Positions 45,878 to 55,195 of a DNA stretch of 64,000 bases are shown here, in pieces (the stretch's first letter is position 1; each line of letters opens with the position of its first letter). The position numbers were made by a program, and so were the translations under genes. The stretch is from CAIKMD01 sp963702925 (GTDB lineage: Bacteria > Pseudomonadota > Alphaproteobacteria > ATCC43930 > CGMCC-115725): NCBI GenBank assembly GCA_963702925.1, contig OY969771.1, forward strand, positions 1,612,001-1,676,000, written 5' to 3'. The notes under the pieces were generated by a model. It was not told the DNA's origin and ran no database searches. It saw only the letters and a program-made list of their open reading frames with translations.

Positions 45878-46468
45878 ATGCCGACGGACCTTTACGATCG
45901 CAAGCCGCCGGGGCCCGGCCACAACCAGCCCGATGACGAGAAGCCCGTCGTCTGGGAGCGCTGGGACAGAAAGCGTATCTTCGTCCGCGAGCTGTCCGGC
46001 ACCTACAGCCACCTTTACAAGCAACTGCTCGACCAGCCGCGCGTCTATTCTTCGCGCAACCTGCCCTGGAAGGGCGGTCCGCAGCAATATGGCAAGCAGG
46101 TGATCAACCCGCAGCACGCGATGGTCGCGCAATCGATCGAAACGCATATCGAAGCCTATGGTCCGGGTGCGTTCGGCCAGAAGCACGGCCACATGAACAG
46201 CGCCGTGTTCTATGTCCTGAAAGGGCGCGGTCACGACGTGCATGACGGCCGCCGTATCGATTGGAAGGCCGGCGACGTGATGATTGTCGAGAATGGCTGC
46301 GTTCACCAGCATTTCAACGACGATCCGGACAACGAGGCGATTCTTCTAGTGATGAAGGCAAAGCCGCTTTTTCTCTTCATGCATCTGCTGTTTCAGAAAA
46401 TCGTTTCATACCCGCCGAACGAAAAGCCCAAAGGGCATGAAGACTGGACCCCGCCCACGGATCTGTAA
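45878..46468 (+). CDS. Cupin-domain protein (first of a pair)
   Basis: A 196-aa single-cupin protein. The motif QKHGHMNSAVFYVLKGRG keeps two histidines but lacks the usual glutamate. The second motif ENGCVHQHFND gives another histidine. It starts at ATG 45878 behind GGGAG. The next cupin gene starts 12 nt after its stop, and both resemble gentisate-dioxygenase-like cupins. They may form a hetero-oligomer or act on successive intermediates. Function unknown. Confidence 0.75.
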   Translation: MPTDLYDRKPPGPGHNQPDDEKPVVWERWDRKRIFVRELSGTYSHLYKQLLDQPRVYSSRNLPWKGGPQQYGKQVINPQHAMVAQSIETHIEAYGPGAFGQKHGHMNSAVFYVLKGRGHDVHDGRRIDWKAGDVMIVENGCVHQHFNDDPDNEAILLVMKAKPLFLFMHLLFQKIVSYPPNEKPKGHEDWTPPTDL

Positions 46469-46480
46469 GGGAGGAAGCCG

Positions 46481-47029
46481 ATGAAAGCCCCCGAGGAACG
46501 CGACGCCGCCCATGAAGGCGCGACAAGCTGCTCGTTCCGCGCCGACGCGATCGCGCAATCCGCCGAATTCCGCCGGCTTTATGAAACGCTCAAGAACGTC
46601 GTGCATGCCGAGGATATGCCCTTCGAGCGCTCGCCTGACGGGCTGTTGAAGCATCTCGTGCATGAGAAGCTCAACACCCGCGAATGCTGCATCGAGGCCT
46701 ATATGCAGTTTTTGCCGCAAGCGGGAAAATCCGGCAAGCACCGCCATATGTGGGAAGAGGTAATCTTCGTCGCCGAAGGATCGGGCTACGATCTCCATTG
46801 GGATTTGAAATTCGACTGCCTCGACGCGTTCCAATGGGATTGGGAAACCGAACCCAAACGCTTCGAATGGTCGCGCGGCGATTTCATATACATCCCGCCC
46901 TTCACCGCCCATCAGCATTTCAACGCCAGCGCGACGGACGAGGCACGCCTCATTGTCATCAGCAACCGTATCGTGCGCGAAATGGGCTTCGACTGGCTCG
47001 ATCAGCTCGAGCACGCGCCCGGCTTTTGA
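46481..47029 (+). CDS. Cupin-domain protein (second of a pair)
   Basis: A 182-aa cupin with a complete metal motif: KHRHMWEEVIFVAEG (two His and Glu) and PPFTAHQHFN (third His). It could therefore bind Fe or Mn, unlike its upstream partner. It lies 12 nt after the first cupin and 10 nt before the binding-protein gene, in one operon. Ring-cleaving dioxygenase or isomerase activity is possible but unproven. Confidence 0.78.
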   Translation: MKAPEERDAAHEGATSCSFRADAIAQSAEFRRLYETLKNVVHAEDMPFERSPDGLLKHLVHEKLNTRECCIEAYMQFLPQAGKSGKHRHMWEEVIFVAEGSGYDLHWDLKFDCLDAFQWDWETEPKRFEWSRGDFIYIPPFTAHQHFNASATDEARLIVISNRIVREMGFDWLDQLEHAPGF

Positions 47030-47039
47030 GGCTGGCCAG

Positions 47040-48068
47040 ATGCGGATCCGACTACCCTGGCTGATCGGACTCGCCGCGAGCTTGGGTGCGGCCAATGCAA
47101 GGAGCGCCGACAGCGTCGCAAGCTTCTACCAAGGGCGCACGGTCACGATCGATATCGGCTATAGCGCGGGCGGCGGCTATGACATTTACGCGCGCGTTCT
47201 CGCGCGCCACCTTGGCGACCACATTCCCGGCAATCCGAGCGTCATCCCGCAAAACATGCCTGGTGCCGGCAGCCTCAAAGCGCTCAACTACCTTTACAAC
47301 ATCGCGCCGAAAGACGGGACCGTGCTGGCGACGTTTGCACGCGGCCTCGCCATGCAGCCGCTGCTCGACCAGCAAGGTATCGAGTTCGACGCGCAAAAGC
47401 TCAACTGGATCGGCAGCATCACCAACGAAGTAAGCGTTTGCGCGTTTCGCAGCGATTCGGGCATCGCCACCTGGCAGGACATGCTCACCAAATCCTACAC
47501 GGTCGGTGGCACCGGCTCGGGCTCCGATACCGATGTCTTTCCCAATGTGCTGCGCAATCTGTTTCACATGAAGATGAAGCTTGCGACCGGTTATCCCGGC
47601 GGCGAGGACGTGGCGCTTGCCTTGGAACGCGGCGAGGTCAATGGCCGCTGCGGCTGGTCCTGGTCGAGCCTGATGAGCCGCAACCGCGCGCTCTACGACG
47701 AAAAACAGATCGTCGTTCCCGTGCAGCTCTCGCTGCAGAAGCACGAAGACCTTCCCAACGTGCCGCTGGTTATGGATTTGATGACCGATCCCAACCAGGA
47801 GGCGGCGCTGAAGCTGATCTTCGGCCGCCAGACCATGGCCCGGCCCTATGCCGCGCCACCCGGCTTGCCCGGAGACCGGGTCCGCGCCCTGCGCGCAGCT
47901 TTCGATGACACGCTAAAGGACCCAGCCTTTCTCGCCGAGGCCAAACAGGCCGATCTGGAAGTGCGGCCGGTTTCGGGCGAGGCCGTACAAAATCTCGTCG
48001 CAGAGATTTACCGTTCGCCGCCCGAGGTCGTGAAGATCGCCGCCGAGGCGATCAAAAGCGCGAATTAG
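47040..48068 (+). CDS. Bug/TctC-family periplasmic binding protein (orphan)
   Basis: A 342-aa periplasmic receptor. It has a short Sec signal (RLPWLIGLAASLGAANARSA), then YQGRTVTIDIGYSAGGGYDIYARVLA and PSVIPQNMPGAGSLKALNYL, classic for tripartite tricarboxylate receptors. tctA/tctB membrane genes are absent from the window. It shares an operon with two cupins, so its ligand is probably the organic acid on which they act. Confidence 0.85.
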   Translation: MRIRLPWLIGLAASLGAANARSADSVASFYQGRTVTIDIGYSAGGGYDIYARVLARHLGDHIPGNPSVIPQNMPGAGSLKALNYLYNIAPKDGTVLATFARGLAMQPLLDQQGIEFDAQKLNWIGSITNEVSVCAFRSDSGIATWQDMLTKSYTVGGTGSGSDTDVFPNVLRNLFHMKMKLATGYPGGEDVALALERGEVNGRCGWSWSSLMSRNRALYDEKQIVVPVQLSLQKHEDLPNVPLVMDLMTDPNQEAALKLIFGRQTMARPYAAPPGLPGDRVRALRAAFDDTLKDPAFLAEAKQADLEVRPVSGEAVQNLVAEIYRSPPEVVKIAAEAIKSAN

Positions 48069-48835
48069 CGCTTCGGCTGATCGAAGAAGGAAATCAGCTT
48101 CGCCGCGACTTCCTTTGGTCGCTCGGTATGAAGCGCGTGGCCGGTTTCGGTAAGGACGTGAAGCTCGGCGTTCTTGATCGGCTTTGTGTAAAGATCGGCG
48201 CAGGCAAAGGGGCATATCCGGTCCTCTTTGCCCCAGATAAACAAAGTCGGCACGTCGATTCGGTGCAGCCAGTAAGGCAGCTGCGGATTGTTGAGTCGCG
48301 GGTTCCAGGCCAGCCGCGCCGCCGCCGCGCGGTTCTGCAACTGGATGTCGATATCCATCGCGGCAAGCTGCTTGATGCGCTCTTCGATCAGCCGCGGATC
48401 GAAGAACATGTTGCGCGCGTGCTCCTCGGGCGACCACAGAAAAATATCGCCGAACGGAACCTCGGGCGAGCGCACGCCTGCCGGCGCGAGCAGGCTGAGA
48501 CTTTTGAGGCGAGAGGTATTGCGGATCGCGATCTCCGCCGCAGTCCAGCCGCCGAGCGAGTGGCCCACGAGATCGACTTCTTTCAAGTCGAGCGCTTCGA
48601 GCACATCGAGGTAGAAGAAGGCGAGATCGCCGACGCTCATCATCCATTCGGGAATCTGCGAGCGTCCGAAGCCCGGATGCTCGGGCGCGATGACGTGCCG
48701 CGTCGCCGCAAGCGTCTCGAGCAGCGGGCTCCAGTTCGCACCGCCCGCGCCGTGAAGGAAAAGCATCGGCTTTCCTTCACCGCCTTCGAGCAAGTGCAAC
48801 CTTTGGCCGTTCACCTCGATATAGGATTCCCGCAT
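48065..48835 (-). CDS. Alpha/beta hydrolase
   Basis: A 256-aa hydrolase. The nucleophile elbow is GHSLGGW, the oxyanion motif is FLHGAGGAN and the catalytic His lies in ETGHALHTERP. Organisation resembles meta-cleavage product hydrolases and deformylases of aromatic pathways. It is convergent with the binding protein (four-base overlap) and divergent from the isochorismatase-family gene. Substrate unknown. Confidence 0.85.
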   Translation of the reverse strand: MRESYIEVNGQRLHLLEGGEGKPMLFLHGAGGANWSPLLETLAATRHVIAPEHPGFGRSQIPEWMMSVGDLAFFYLDVLEALDLKEVDLVGHSLGGWTAAEIAIRNTSRLKSLSLLAPAGVRSPEVPFGDIFLWSPEEHARNMFFDPRLIEERIKQLAAMDIDIQLQNRAAAARLAWNPRLNNPQLPYWLHRIDVPTLFIWGKEDRICPFACADLYTKPIKNAELHVLTETGHALHTERPKEVAAKLISFFDQPKR

Positions 48836-48951
48836 CGCCGCGCCCTCCCTTTGACCGCGCGACGATAAAGACCCCCTTCCCCCGCCGCAAGGGCTCCCTT
48901 GAGCGGCAACGGGGCGGGGCGCATAATCGCGCCGTCTGGGGGAGAACGGCG

Positions 48952-49662
48952 ATGCACAAGATCGAAATACCGCGCAAGGTCGTCGAACGCGTCATCGCGC
49001 GCCGCGGCAAGGAGCATGTTTACGACACGCCCGTCCCCGCGCGCACGGCGCTCGTCGTCGTCGATATGCAGAACGCCTTCATGCTGCCGGGCGTCGCCTT
49101 CGCCGAGATCAAGACCGCGCCCGAGATCGTGCCCAACATCAATCGCCTGGCGCGCGCGCTGCGCGCGGCCGGCGGCACCGTGGTTTGGATCGTGACCACC
49201 TATACCAAAGACACCGACACGGAGTGGTCGACCTATTACGGGCTTTCGACGCCGACCCACGGCGCCAAGCGCAGCGCCGCGCTCACCAAAGGCAGCAAAG
49301 GCCATCAGATTTGGGCGAGTCTGGAAGTTTCGCCCGATGATCCCATCGTCGAGAAGAAGCGCTTCTCAGCCTTCATCCAGGGATCGAGCGATCTCGACCG
49401 GGTGTTGAGCGAACGCGGCATCGACACGATCCTCGTCGCCGGAACCGTCACCGGCGTGTGCTGCGAATCGACCGCGCGCGATGCGATGATGCTCAATTAC
49501 AAGGTCGTGATGGTGACCGACGGCAACGCCGCCTATAGCGACGAGGAACACAACGCCGCGCTCACCGCCTTCTATGCGAGCTTCGGCGACATCATGCCGA
49601 CCGATATGCTGGTCGGGTTGTTGGAGAGAACCGCCAAGAAGCCGCGCCACGCCGCCGAGTGA
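48952..49662 (+). CDS. Isochorismatase-family cysteine hydrolase
   Basis: A 236-aa hydrolase. The catalytic triad is visible: Asp in LVVVDMQNAFM, Lys in IVEKKRFSAF and Cys in GTVTGVCCESTARDA. Relatives include N-carbamoylsarcosine amidase, nicotinamidase and maleamate amidase, all C-N hydrolases. That fits a nitrogen-containing substrate in the surrounding cluster. Convergent with the UbiD gene. Confidence 0.88.
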   Translation: MHKIEIPRKVVERVIARRGKEHVYDTPVPARTALVVVDMQNAFMLPGVAFAEIKTAPEIVPNINRLARALRAAGGTVVWIVTTYTKDTDTEWSTYYGLSTPTHGAKRSAALTKGSKGHQIWASLEVSPDDPIVEKKRFSAFIQGSSDLDRVLSERGIDTILVAGTVTGVCCESTARDAMMLNYKVVMVTDGNAAYSDEEHNAALTAFYASFGDIMPTDMLVGLLERTAKKPRHAAE

Positions 49663-51297
49663 TCACTCGGGCTTGTCGGGCCGGAACTTGGTTTCGGGCT
49701 TCAGGCCCTTCTTCTTGTGCTGTTCGCTGATGCGGCCGTTTTCGAGATAGCGGCCTTCGACCGCACGCTGCGCGGCCGCATCCCATTCCGGCAGCCAATC
49801 GCCCAGCGAATAGCCGAACCAGGGCGCTTGCGGACGCAACGCCGGCAGGCCGAGACGGTCCCAGATCGTCTTGGCGCGTTCCATATATTCGCGCTTCGGG
49901 AGGGCCAGCGGCGGGAAGTCGGCTTTCATGGTGGCATCCACGAGCAAGGTCGAATCCTCGTCGTTCTCGGCCTCGCGTTTGGGGCCGTGGCCTTGGCCGC
50001 GATGTGGCACGGCGCGAACATCCTCGATCGGATTCGTGCGGTAAGCCATCGCCCACAGAATGGCGTCGGCATTGTCGGGATCGATGTCTTCGTTCACGGC
50101 GACACAGATCTTGCCCATGTCGCCCTTGAAAAAGGCAGCACCGTTGAGCGCGCGCCAGATCTCGGTGCGCGGCGTGCCCTTGGCCACGGCGATGACGGTC
50201 ACGCGCAGCAGCCCGGTCAAGGGCTCGTGCAAGGAAACGCGTTTGACGCCTTTGATGCCGAGCGTGTCGCGCAAATGCGCGAGAAACAGCGGCTCATAGG
50301 AAACGCGCTTGATGACGCTCGATTCCGAGGGCGCAACCTGGCTGATATAGGAAGGGATGATCGCGTTGCGGCGATGGGTGATCGCGGTCACCCGCATCGG
50401 CATGTTGAATTCCTCGAGCGCGACATGGCCATGCGATTCGCCGAACGGCGCCTCGGGCTCGACATACTCCGTGTCGATCAGCCCTTCGATCACGACCTCG
50501 GCCTCGGCCGGCACCAAGAGATCCACGGTGCGCGCGCGCACCACGTTGATCGGCGCGCCGGCCAGCCCGCCCGCGACTTTGAACTCGTCGAGGTCGAGCG
50601 GCAATTTCTGCGGCCCCATGAAGGCAACGTAAGGCGGACAGCCGAGCACGATGGCGCAAGGCATGGTCTTGTCGCCGCGCTTTTGGTGTTTCAGGTAATG
50701 CTGATAGCCTCCGGCGCCGCCCACGCGCGTCGCCATCCGCACCACCAGGCGATCCGGCGCCTTCAGCGCCGCGCGATAGGTGCCCATGTTCTGCACCAAA
50801 GTGTCGGGATCGCGCGTGATGACGTTGGTCGCCGTCAAGGTCGGCGCGCTGTCGAAACCGGGCGTCGAAATCGGAATCGGCAAGGTATCGAGACCATGTC
50901 CCTCGCCTTGCAGATCTTTGCCCTCGATCACCACCTCTTGGCAGACCGCCTCGTTGACGATGCGCGGCTCGATCGGATTGGCGATGGCGCGTTCCCATTT
51001 CGCCTCGATCTCCTCGACCGGCGCGCCCATGCCGATGCTGTAGATCGCGCGGTTCGCGGCAATCGCGCCGACCACCACCGGGATGTCGTATTTGCGGCCG
51101 CGCCCGTCGACGATGTTGGTGAAGAGAAACGCCTTGCGCTCTTCCTCGGGCAAGCCGCCGACGAATTGCCAGCGCACCAACGGATGAAGCTCGGCATCCT
51201 TGTCGATCTTCTCGTCGACGGTGACGAGCAGGTTTTTTTTCTTCAGCGCGTCGAGATGATCGTGGAGATCGGGATAGGCGCGCGCCGCATTGGTCAC
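49663..51297 (-). CDS. UbiD-family decarboxylase
   Basis: A 544-aa enzyme of the prenylated-FMN-dependent UbiD family, which (de)carboxylates aromatic or unsaturated acids. Family regions include SIGMGAPVEEIEAKWERAI, APTLTATNVITRDPDT, PEAPFGESHGH and DIDPDNADAILWAMAYR. The GTG at 51297 overlaps the amidohydrolase stop as GTGA, so it closes the long minus-strand operon. No UbiX flavin prenyltransferase is in the window; it must be supplied elsewhere. Confidence 0.88.
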   Translation of the reverse strand: MTNAARAYPDLHDHLDALKKKNLLVTVDEKIDKDAELHPLVRWQFVGGLPEEERKAFLFTNIVDGRGRKYDIPVVVGAIAANRAIYSIGMGAPVEEIEAKWERAIANPIEPRIVNEAVCQEVVIEGKDLQGEGHGLDTLPIPISTPGFDSAPTLTATNVITRDPDTLVQNMGTYRAALKAPDRLVVRMATRVGGAGGYQHYLKHQKRGDKTMPCAIVLGCPPYVAFMGPQKLPLDLDEFKVAGGLAGAPINVVRARTVDLLVPAEAEVVIEGLIDTEYVEPEAPFGESHGHVALEEFNMPMRVTAITHRRNAIIPSYISQVAPSESSVIKRVSYEPLFLAHLRDTLGIKGVKRVSLHEPLTGLLRVTVIAVAKGTPRTEIWRALNGAAFFKGDMGKICVAVNEDIDPDNADAILWAMAYRTNPIEDVRAVPHRGQGHGPKREAENDEDSTLLVDATMKADFPPLALPKREYMERAKTIWDRLGLPALRPQAPWFGYSLGDWLPEWDAAAQRAVEGRYLENGRISEQHKKKGLKPETKFRPDKPE

Positions 51298-52295
51298 GGC
51301 GCGGCTCCGCAATCGCAATCGATGCGGAAGATGCGCGCCGCGGTTTCGCCCAGGATCGCTTTGCGGTCGGCATGGCTGAGCGGGGTTTCCTCGACCACCT
51401 TCACCGGGTCGGGGTCGCCGATCGGGAACGGGTAATCGGAGCCGAGACAAACCTTGTCGGCGCCGGCGATATCGCAGAGATAACGCAGCGCCCGGGGATC
51501 GAACAACACCGAGTCGAAATAGAGCCGGCGGAATTCGGCCTCGACATCAGCGTACTCGCCCTTGTGAATGGCGTTGTTGCGCTTGAAGCGCCCGAGCGCA
51601 TAGGGCAGCGCGGCGCCGCCATGCGAGATCACCAGATTCATGTCGGGATAGCGCGTGAGATGGCCGGCGAAAAGCAACCTTGCCAGCGCGATCGAGGTGT
51701 CGGCCACCCGCCCGACCGCGTTCATGAGGTCGTAATCGTTGACCCGGTCATCGCCGCAGACGAACATCGGATGGACGAAGATCGTCGCCTTGTTGGCCGA
51801 GCACGCCTCCCAGAACGGGTTGAGATCGGGATCGTCGAGTTTTCCGAGCTGGCCCTTGGGTTGGGTTCCGATCATCGCGCCGTGAAAGCCTTGCGCCAGC
51901 GCTTCTTCCAAAACCTGCGCCGCCAAGACGCCGTTTTGCAGCGGCACGCAGGCGAGCGGCGCCAGCGCCGGCAAGGGCGTGACGTCCTTCAGCATGGTCT
52001 CGTTCATGAACCGGCACCAATCGGCGCCTTCCTCGGGCGGCAGCTCATAGCCGAAAATATCGAGCCAGCTGCCGACGAGCTGACAATCGACCCGCGCCTT
52101 GCCCAGCCATTCCTTGCGCTTGACGAGATCGAACAGCAGCGGCCCGACCGGCCGCGACGGCGGAGCCCCGCCGAAGATGAAACGCATGCCCGGCTTTTCA
52201 TTGATGATCTTGACCGAGGGAAACAGCCGCCGCTGCGAGGCCAAGCCTTCGAGGAACGAGGCCGGGACGAAATGTCCATGAGTATCGATAATCAA
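51294..52295 (-). CDS. Amidohydrolase family protein (ACMSD-like TIM barrel)
   Basis: A 333-aa amidohydrolase_2-type protein. N-terminal metal motif IIDTHGHFVP, later IFVHPMFVCG and SHGGAALPYALGRF, and the active-site Asp in CLGSDYPFPIG. Members include aminocarboxymuconate-semialdehyde and gamma-resorcylate decarboxylases, so it may decarboxylate rather than hydrolyse. It lies one base after the molybdenum subunit and overlaps the UbiD gene. It is distinct from the tandem paralogues at 60-64 kb. Confidence 0.85.
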   Translation of the reverse strand: MIIDTHGHFVPASFLEGLASQRRLFPSVKIINEKPGMRFIFGGAPPSRPVGPLLFDLVKRKEWLGKARVDCQLVGSWLDIFGYELPPEEGADWCRFMNETMLKDVTPLPALAPLACVPLQNGVLAAQVLEEALAQGFHGAMIGTQPKGQLGKLDDPDLNPFWEACSANKATIFVHPMFVCGDDRVNDYDLMNAVGRVADTSIALARLLFAGHLTRYPDMNLVISHGGAALPYALGRFKRNNAIHKGEYADVEAEFRRLYFDSVLFDPRALRYLCDIAGADKVCLGSDYPFPIGDPDPVKVVEETPLSHADRKAILGETAARIFRIDCDCGAAP

Positions 52296-52296
52296 G

Positions 52297-54699
52297 TCAG
52301 TCTCCTTGTTTAGGCTTGCTTTGTGCCGCGATTAGATCGCCGAGCAGCGCCGGGGTCATCGGCAGCTCGGCAAGCTTGATCTCCAAAGGCGCCAGCGCAT
52401 CGTTCACGGCGCATGATATCGCGGCGGGCGCGCCGAGATAACCCGCCTCGCCCGATCCCTTCTGCCCGAATGAAGTCAGCGGCGAGGGCGTGCAATGATC
52501 GACGATCGCGATATCCGGCACTTCATGCGCCGAGGGGATGAGATAGTCCATGAACGTGCCGGAGAGAAATTGCCCGGTTTCGTCATAGCGAAAGCGCTCG
52601 TAAAGCGCCGCGCCGATGCCATGAGCGATCCCGCCATAGGTCATGCCGTGGACGATGTCGGGATTGATCATCGTGCCGCAATCATGGCCGACGACATAGG
52701 GCCCGAGCGCCACCTGTCCGGTAATGCGGTCGACCTCGGCATAGACGACATGCGTCTCGAAGGCATAGCACGGATACATCTGCACTTGCCCATCCGCGGT
52801 CGGCAACGCACCGCCAGTCGGCACTTCAAGCACATGGGTTGACTGCAGACCCGGTTCCATGCTTGGCGGCAGCTCGTGGAACTTGCGATGCGCGATTTCG
52901 GCGATCGCTTCCCAGGAAATCTTCTTGGCAGGATCGCGGCGCAGCGAAACCTCACCATCGTGATAAAGCACGTCGCCGATCTCGGCACCGAGCTTGCGCG
53001 CCGCGATCGCGATCATCGTTTCTTTCAGCTTCTTCGCGGCCCCGGAAGCGGCACCGCCAAGCATGATCGCCATACGGCTGCCGACCGGGCTGTTCGAAGG
53101 CAGCGCCGCCAGGGAATCCGCACGCACGACCCTGACCGTCTCGGGATCGCGTTCGAGGATCTCGCCGACCACGGTGGCAAGCAGCGTTTCGTGCCCTTGC
53201 CCCGACGACGACGTATTCATCGACGCCACGATCGCGCCATAGAGATCGATCTTGATCGTGCAGGCTTCCATCCAGGTCGTCGTCTCGTTCTTGGGATTGA
53301 ACAAGGGCTCGAACGCCGAATTGCCGCCCGACGGCTCGAGGCAGCATGCGACGCCGATGCCGGCGAGCCGCCCTGAAGCGCGCGCGCGATCGCGCCGCGC
53401 GACCAGATCGGGATACGAGGCGGCCGCCAGCGCCTTGTCGAGCACGGCGTGATAATCGCCGCTGTCATAAGTGCTGCCCGAGGGAATGCGATAGGGAAAC
53501 TCGTCCTTGCGGATGAGATTGGCCCGGCGCAGCGCGATCCGATCCATGCCGAGATGCGCCGCCACCCGGTCGATTGCGGTTTCGAGCGCGAAATTGGTTG
53601 GCGACTGGCCGAAGCCGCGCACCGCTTCTTGCGGCGTCTTGTTGGTGGTGACGCTGATCGCCTCATAGGCAACGCTGTTGACCCGATAAGGTCCGCAAAT
53701 GGCGCCCACCGGCTTGCCCAGCTGCAAGGGCGCACGGCCTGCATGCGCGCCGCAATCATCGAGCGCGCGAATCTTGAGCGAGCGGATAATGCCGTCCCGT
53801 GCAAAAGCGACTTCCATGTCGAAGATGCGGTCGGGACCTTGCGCGTCGCCGCCGCGCATGTTTTCGAGCCGGTCTTCCATCAGCCGGACCGGCGCGCCCA
53901 GCTTGCCGGCAAGGAACCCGGCCAGGATGGAGTGCTTCAGGCCGCGCTTGACGCCATAGGAGCCGCCGACATCGACGTCGAAATGAACGCGCACGCCATT
54001 GCCCGGCAGGCGCAAGGCGCGTGCGAGCTGATCGGGATATTTCGGCATCTGGATCGAGGCCCAGACATCGAGAAGCTGCGCCGCATGGTTCCATTGCGCC
54101 ACGACGCCGAACGTCTCGATCGGCACGGTCGAGCTGCGGTGCCAGCGCGCGCGAAACGCCAAGCGATGATCCGAAGCCGCGAAATCCTCGTCGACCTTGC
54201 CCCAGACCCAGCGATGCCGGAACAGCAGGTTCGAGCCGTGATCGGGATGCACGACCGGCGCGCCGGGCGAAAGAGCCTGCTCGGGATCGGTCACCGGCGC
54301 GAGCGGCTCGTAATCGACCATGACCAGTTCCGCCGCGTCTTCGGCGATCGCGCGGCTCTCGGCAACCACCGCAGCCACCCACTCGCCGACATAGCGCGCC
54401 AGACCATGCGCCAGCGGATAGCGGCGGATCTTGGGTGCGTCGAGCCCGCTCATCATTGGCTCGGTGGCCGAAGCGAGATCGGTGCCGATCACCACCGCGC
54501 GCACGCCTGGCAGGGCCAACGCCGCTTTCGTATCGATGGCGCGGATACGCGCGAAGGGATAAGGGCTCGCCACCAACGCGACATGCAACATATCCGGAAG
54601 CGCGACATCGGCGACGAAGCGCGCGGCGCCCGACAGAAAGCGGCGGTCCTCGCGCGGGCGGCGCTTTTTCGCGATGTAGCGGAAATTGCCGTCAGCCAT
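52297..54699 (-). CDS. Molybdenum hydroxylase large subunit (xanthine dehydrogenase/CoxL family)
   Basis: An 800-aa molybdopterin-binding subunit. N-terminal domain with GAARFVADVALPDMLHVALV, then the Mo-binding part with QEAVRGFGQSPTNFALE and the catalytic glutamate in KGSGEAGYLGAPAA. The AYRCSFR loop diagnostic of carbon monoxide dehydrogenase is absent, so it is a hydroxylase of an aldehyde, purine or N-heterocycle. It overlaps the [2Fe-2S] subunit by 8 nt. Confidence 0.9.
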   Translation of the reverse strand: MADGNFRYIAKKRRPREDRRFLSGAARFVADVALPDMLHVALVASPYPFARIRAIDTKAALALPGVRAVVIGTDLASATEPMMSGLDAPKIRRYPLAHGLARYVGEWVAAVVAESRAIAEDAAELVMVDYEPLAPVTDPEQALSPGAPVVHPDHGSNLLFRHRWVWGKVDEDFAASDHRLAFRARWHRSSTVPIETFGVVAQWNHAAQLLDVWASIQMPKYPDQLARALRLPGNGVRVHFDVDVGGSYGVKRGLKHSILAGFLAGKLGAPVRLMEDRLENMRGGDAQGPDRIFDMEVAFARDGIIRSLKIRALDDCGAHAGRAPLQLGKPVGAICGPYRVNSVAYEAISVTTNKTPQEAVRGFGQSPTNFALETAIDRVAAHLGMDRIALRRANLIRKDEFPYRIPSGSTYDSGDYHAVLDKALAAASYPDLVARRDRARASGRLAGIGVACCLEPSGGNSAFEPLFNPKNETTTWMEACTIKIDLYGAIVASMNTSSSGQGHETLLATVVGEILERDPETVRVVRADSLAALPSNSPVGSRMAIMLGGAASGAAKKLKETMIAIAARKLGAEIGDVLYHDGEVSLRRDPAKKISWEAIAEIAHRKFHELPPSMEPGLQSTHVLEVPTGGALPTADGQVQMYPCYAFETHVVYAEVDRITGQVALGPYVVGHDCGTMINPDIVHGMTYGGIAHGIGAALYERFRYDETGQFLSGTFMDYLIPSAHEVPDIAIVDHCTPSPLTSFGQKGSGEAGYLGAPAAISCAVNDALAPLEIKLAELPMTPALLGDLIAAQSKPKQGD

Positions 54700-55195
54700 G
54701 GTGCCCCGGCGGCCGATTGAGGCCGCTCAACCGCTCGGCTGCAAGCTTGATCGCATCGACGACCTGCTTATAGCCGGTGCATCGGCAGAGATTTCCGCTG
54801 ATCGCCTCACGGATTTCTTCTTCCGAAGGCGCGCTTGTATCGGCCAGCAGCGCCTGCGCCGCGATCAGCAGACCGGGCGTGCAGAATCCGCATTGCAGTG
54901 CATGCGTTTCCCAGAAACAATCTTGAAGGACGCTGAGCCCGCCCGGTTCGGGGGCCAGGCCTTCGACCGTCGTGATCGTCGCGCCATCGGCCTGGACCGC
55001 GAAGATGAGGCAAGAGCGCACCGGGCGGCCATCGAACAGAATGGAGCAAGCGCCGCACACGCCGTGCTCGCATCCTGTATGTGTGCCGGTCAGACGCAGC
55101 TCGTCGCGCAAGAAATCGACCAGAGTCATGCGCGCCGAAACGCGCTTCCGGTAGGTCCGGCCGTTCACCGTCAGCGAGATTTCATGTTGCGACAT
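54692..55195 (-). CDS. Molybdenum hydroxylase [2Fe-2S] subunit
   Basis: A 167-aa small subunit with both clusters. The plant-type ferredoxin cluster is in GCEHGVCGACSILFDG plus a later Cys in RSCLIF. The second cluster is CGFCTPGLLI and CRCTGYKQV. It links Mo-site electrons to the FAD subunit. Start codon abuts the stop of the FAD subunit gene. Confidence 0.93.
   Translation of the reverse strand: MSQHEISLTVNGRTYRKRVSARMTLVDFLRDELRLTGTHTGCEHGVCGACSILFDGRPVRSCLIFAVQADGATITTVEGLAPEPGGLSVLQDCFWETHALQCGFCTPGLLIAAQALLADTSAPSEEEIREAISGNLCRCTGYKQVVDAIKLAAERLSGLNRPPGHHG

Noticed and set aside
49717..51435. A 572-codon plus-strand frame opposite the UbiD gene
   Set aside because: Composition is that of a mirrored GC-rich coding frame (His/Asp/Arg-rich), without motifs, and the minus strand encodes a clear UbiD protein.
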